A stretch of DNA of 64,000 bases from Gorsachius magnificus. Its lineage: Eukaryota > Chordata > Aves > Pelecaniformes > Ardeidae. A program made the translations under genes and the position numbers. The notes beneath the pieces are model-generated. The model was not told the DNA's origin. It saw only the letters and a program-made list of their open reading frames with translations, and ran no database searches. This document shows positions 61,245 to 64,000 of the stretch, piece after piece (the stretch's first letter is position 1; each line of letters begins with the position of its first letter). The stretch is taken from the NCBI GenBank assembly GCA_034008185.1, contig CM067084.1:65238599-65302598 (forward strand), in the 5' to 3' direction.

Positions 61245-64000
61245 AATAAATCAGGCAGACATTACACAGACAACAGCTCCTCTGACTTCATGATCTCCAC
61301 TACTAAGCTGCAGAGAATCTTTATCCAGTGAGGCAGGAGGAAAATATTAATAATTAAGTCAATTGACAGTGATACAAAGTGTATGATGTATAAAAGTTTG
61401 GACGATTAAGAGGAGCTCTCTATGTGATATATACTGTAATGGCATAGATTTTCATTTAAAATCCATAAGAAGGTGTCTCATAAGCACTAAAGTTGGATTT
61501 CCAAGATAGTCAATGCTAATAAGTAGTTCTGTCACAAGATTTCATCAAAGAAAGGCAATTAAATGACATTATCAAGCACTTAGGCAATATAGGTCAAGTG
61601 TAGAGGTTCTAAATTATTACAGTGTAATTTCCTGATTTCATTGTCGTCTGACTTTACAGAGGCTTCAGTGTCCAAACAGATAGCAAAATAGGTGGGGCAA
61701 GGGAGGACACAGTAGAGTTCTGTCTACTAATTGCTTAGATAAATTAAAAACAGAAATCACTGCTAGTAAATATGCCGGGACTGTATGAATTAATTGGCCT
61801 GAAAGGCTTTTGCCTGGGTTTTTTTGCTGGGCAGAAAGGTTTTCCGTTTGTTTGGGAGCTGTGAAGAGGAGGAAAGGACTGTTCTCTCAACAAGGAGAAC
61901 AGAACAAAAGAATAACTCTGGACAAAATTCGGCCAATTGCAAATCTAGTGGCTCCAGCTGTGTTATATTAGATGCACTGTTACAAATTACATCCTTAGAA
62001 TATTAAAATTCTTAGGCTGTAAGAAAAAAAGAAAGATATTCTAATCTCATATACCTGGAAAATGTCCACCAAAGAAAATATTACTACCTGTTCCAGCTAA
62101 CTCTCATAACTCAGACAGCAACTGGCACAAGAACTCCACAAAACTGAGTTTTTTCATTTAACTTCTTGAGCTTTTTTTTTTCCATTTGTACCTAATGTTA
62201 TGAAACATAGTAAAAATAGGAAGTGGAATATTTTATTTCTTACTTTCATACTGACAACTTTACCACAAATCCCAATATTTTTTCTCAGGGTGAATCAGAA
62301 AATAAAAAGCAGTCTCTATGGCCATTATCAGGATACATTCCAAAATTAGTTCATTTGAATAATGAAAATTATTTGCATATTAAACCAAAAGCAAATGATG
62401 TTCCTTTTCTCTGAAGTGTTGTATCACAGTTTTGTAAACAACATAATTCTCCTTAGACTGACAGAGTAGGAAGGCTTTGTATATTTATACTCTATGTGGT
62501 ACAAGTACCAATATTGTAAATGCGTACAGTTCAGTAATACATGTCTATTGACCTTGTCATTCTGATTCCACTGAGTAAGTGGGAACTGTATTTTCACATC
62601 TTTTATTTACTCAGAGGCTGAAATTAGTTCTATGGCCTATGGGCTCCCTGAAGCTACTTCTGTGATTCACTGAATCGCTTCTGCTGTGTTATTGCACACT
62701 AGAAATGAAATAACTGCCAACAGCAGTTGCTTTCTGACCGCTACTGCAGGCCAGATATACTTATATTAAAACATGATACAAGAGGGGTCTTCAGAATAAA
62801 ATGAATATAACAATGTTTAACTAGCCATTATGGATGAGAACAAACTCCAATTGAGCTGTATTTAATTCCAAGCCCAGGAGAAGGTTCCAACTTAGGTTTA
62901 AAACCATTTTTATTAACTGTGTCAACATTATTTCCCTGATCTTACTGGAAGATTAAACTACTTTAGCCTGAAGGAATTTTGAGCCATACTTGAATAAAAA
63001 CGTAATTTACAGCTGCTCTTTATAATACATTTTAAAATCAAAGTGATCAGAATTGTAGCAAATTAAAGCATACCAATCCTACGGGGTCCAAGATTGTTCC
63101 TAAACTCTCAGCCATGGTGCACACTCAGCCACATCCCCACCCTGTGTTAGGATGAGACCTTAGCATGAAAGCCAGAAAGAGGAGCACAGGTGAAGAGTCT
63201 CCCAGGCTGGACAGCCATGCAGTTAGCATTACAGGAGCACATACACGCCTCTGAACATAACTGCAGAAAAGCATCCTAAACAAAATCTCTCAACAGTAGT
63301 AAATCAAAAAATATTTAAACATTTGCACAGAGACAAGTAAAGGCTACATAAAAAGACTTTTCCAGATCAAGAATTCCATTGGTATTATTTACACAATTTC
63401 CTCAGGTAATTCTGCACTAATGGTAGTACGATTTTCATTGTCATGGACTTTCCAATGTCATTGTCCATTTCCATGACAGAATGGTGCATTTCTTATGGTC
63501 TTTTGTATCAGCTTATAGTAAGTAGTTGTTTAAGTTTTGTATGCTCCCTGTTGAGAGCAAGTTTGTAGTAATAACAACAATTAAAAAAGCTATTTAGTTA
63601 AATTCATTTTTAGCACTCTGGAGTTCCTAGTATCTTCCATGCACACACAGAAAAATAAAATACCACAGGATGCATCCACTATTTTTAATAATCTTTTATA
63701 TAAACATTTATACATATAAAGCACTGGACAAACATTAAGGGATCTTTGCCCTTTTGCATGATTATCTTCATTCTAATCAACATTTTCACAAGTCACAGAG
63801 CACCAAGAAAATACACTGATATCCAATATCTTTGGAGCCAGATACTTTTCTGCTTCTGCCCACACTTGCCGTGGTTGCATGCCAGGCTGATACTGTACAT
63901 TCTGAACACTTTGAAGTGAAATCCTAGCAAAATATTTCATGTCATTTCAAATTGAGAAAGACAATACAGCTTTCTTGAATCAATGTGGCCATTTTCCAGT
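61245..64000. other. AT-rich non-coding stretch, no gene seen
   Basis: No coding signal and no recognised repeat up to the end of the window. Short open frames at 61824-62006 and 62223-62414 have no signature. Confidence 0.5.

Overview
This window looks like non-coding vertebrate DNA, most likely from a bird. It is AT-rich throughout. The longest open frame is only 131 codons and none of the open frames matches a protein I recognise. The best organism clue is a Chicken Repeat 1 (CR1) 3' end at 25088-25183, with the typical ATTCTATG-type tail, plus further CR1 pieces at 44514-44731 (minus strand) and 46250-46705 (plus strand). Repeat density is low and there is no Alu, L1 or other mammalian young repeat, which also fits a bird or another archosaur. 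It is probably an intergenic desert or part of a very large intron. No protein-coding gene, rRNA gene, tRNA gene or CRISPR array can be supported.

Layout. 1-3540: featureless AT-rich DNA. 3550-4220: purine-rich stretch with a G-tract. 4220-25080: almost featureless, apart from microsatellites and two exon-like segments (12847-12896 plus, 18588-18785 minus). 25088-25183: young-type CR1 tail. 26925-27325: cluster of very old amniote repeats, namely a LINE/SINE-type tail followed by two palindromic MITE-like elements. 29932-29961: microexon-like segment. 31490-31555: tRNA-derived SINE remnant. 33750-33960: antisense remnant of a CR1/L3 reverse-transcriptase gene, with an inverted repeat just after it. 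35464-35565: third palindromic element. 37740-38160: G+C-rich island. 42490-42745: old LINE reverse-transcriptase fragment. 44514-44731 and 46250-46705: CR1 pieces. 48136-48290: exon-like segment abutting a possible tRNA-like SINE. 53160-53620: C-terminal ORF2 remnant of an old CR1/L3 LINE. 55796-56095: SINE remnant with a 5S rRNA-like head. 61113-61240: exon-like segment on the minus strand.

No set of genes works together here. The interest lies in the fossil record of retrotransposons and in a few segments with good splice signals that could be exons of an unannotated transcript. Family names for old repeats are given from memory of consensus sequences and were not searched, so edges are approximate.
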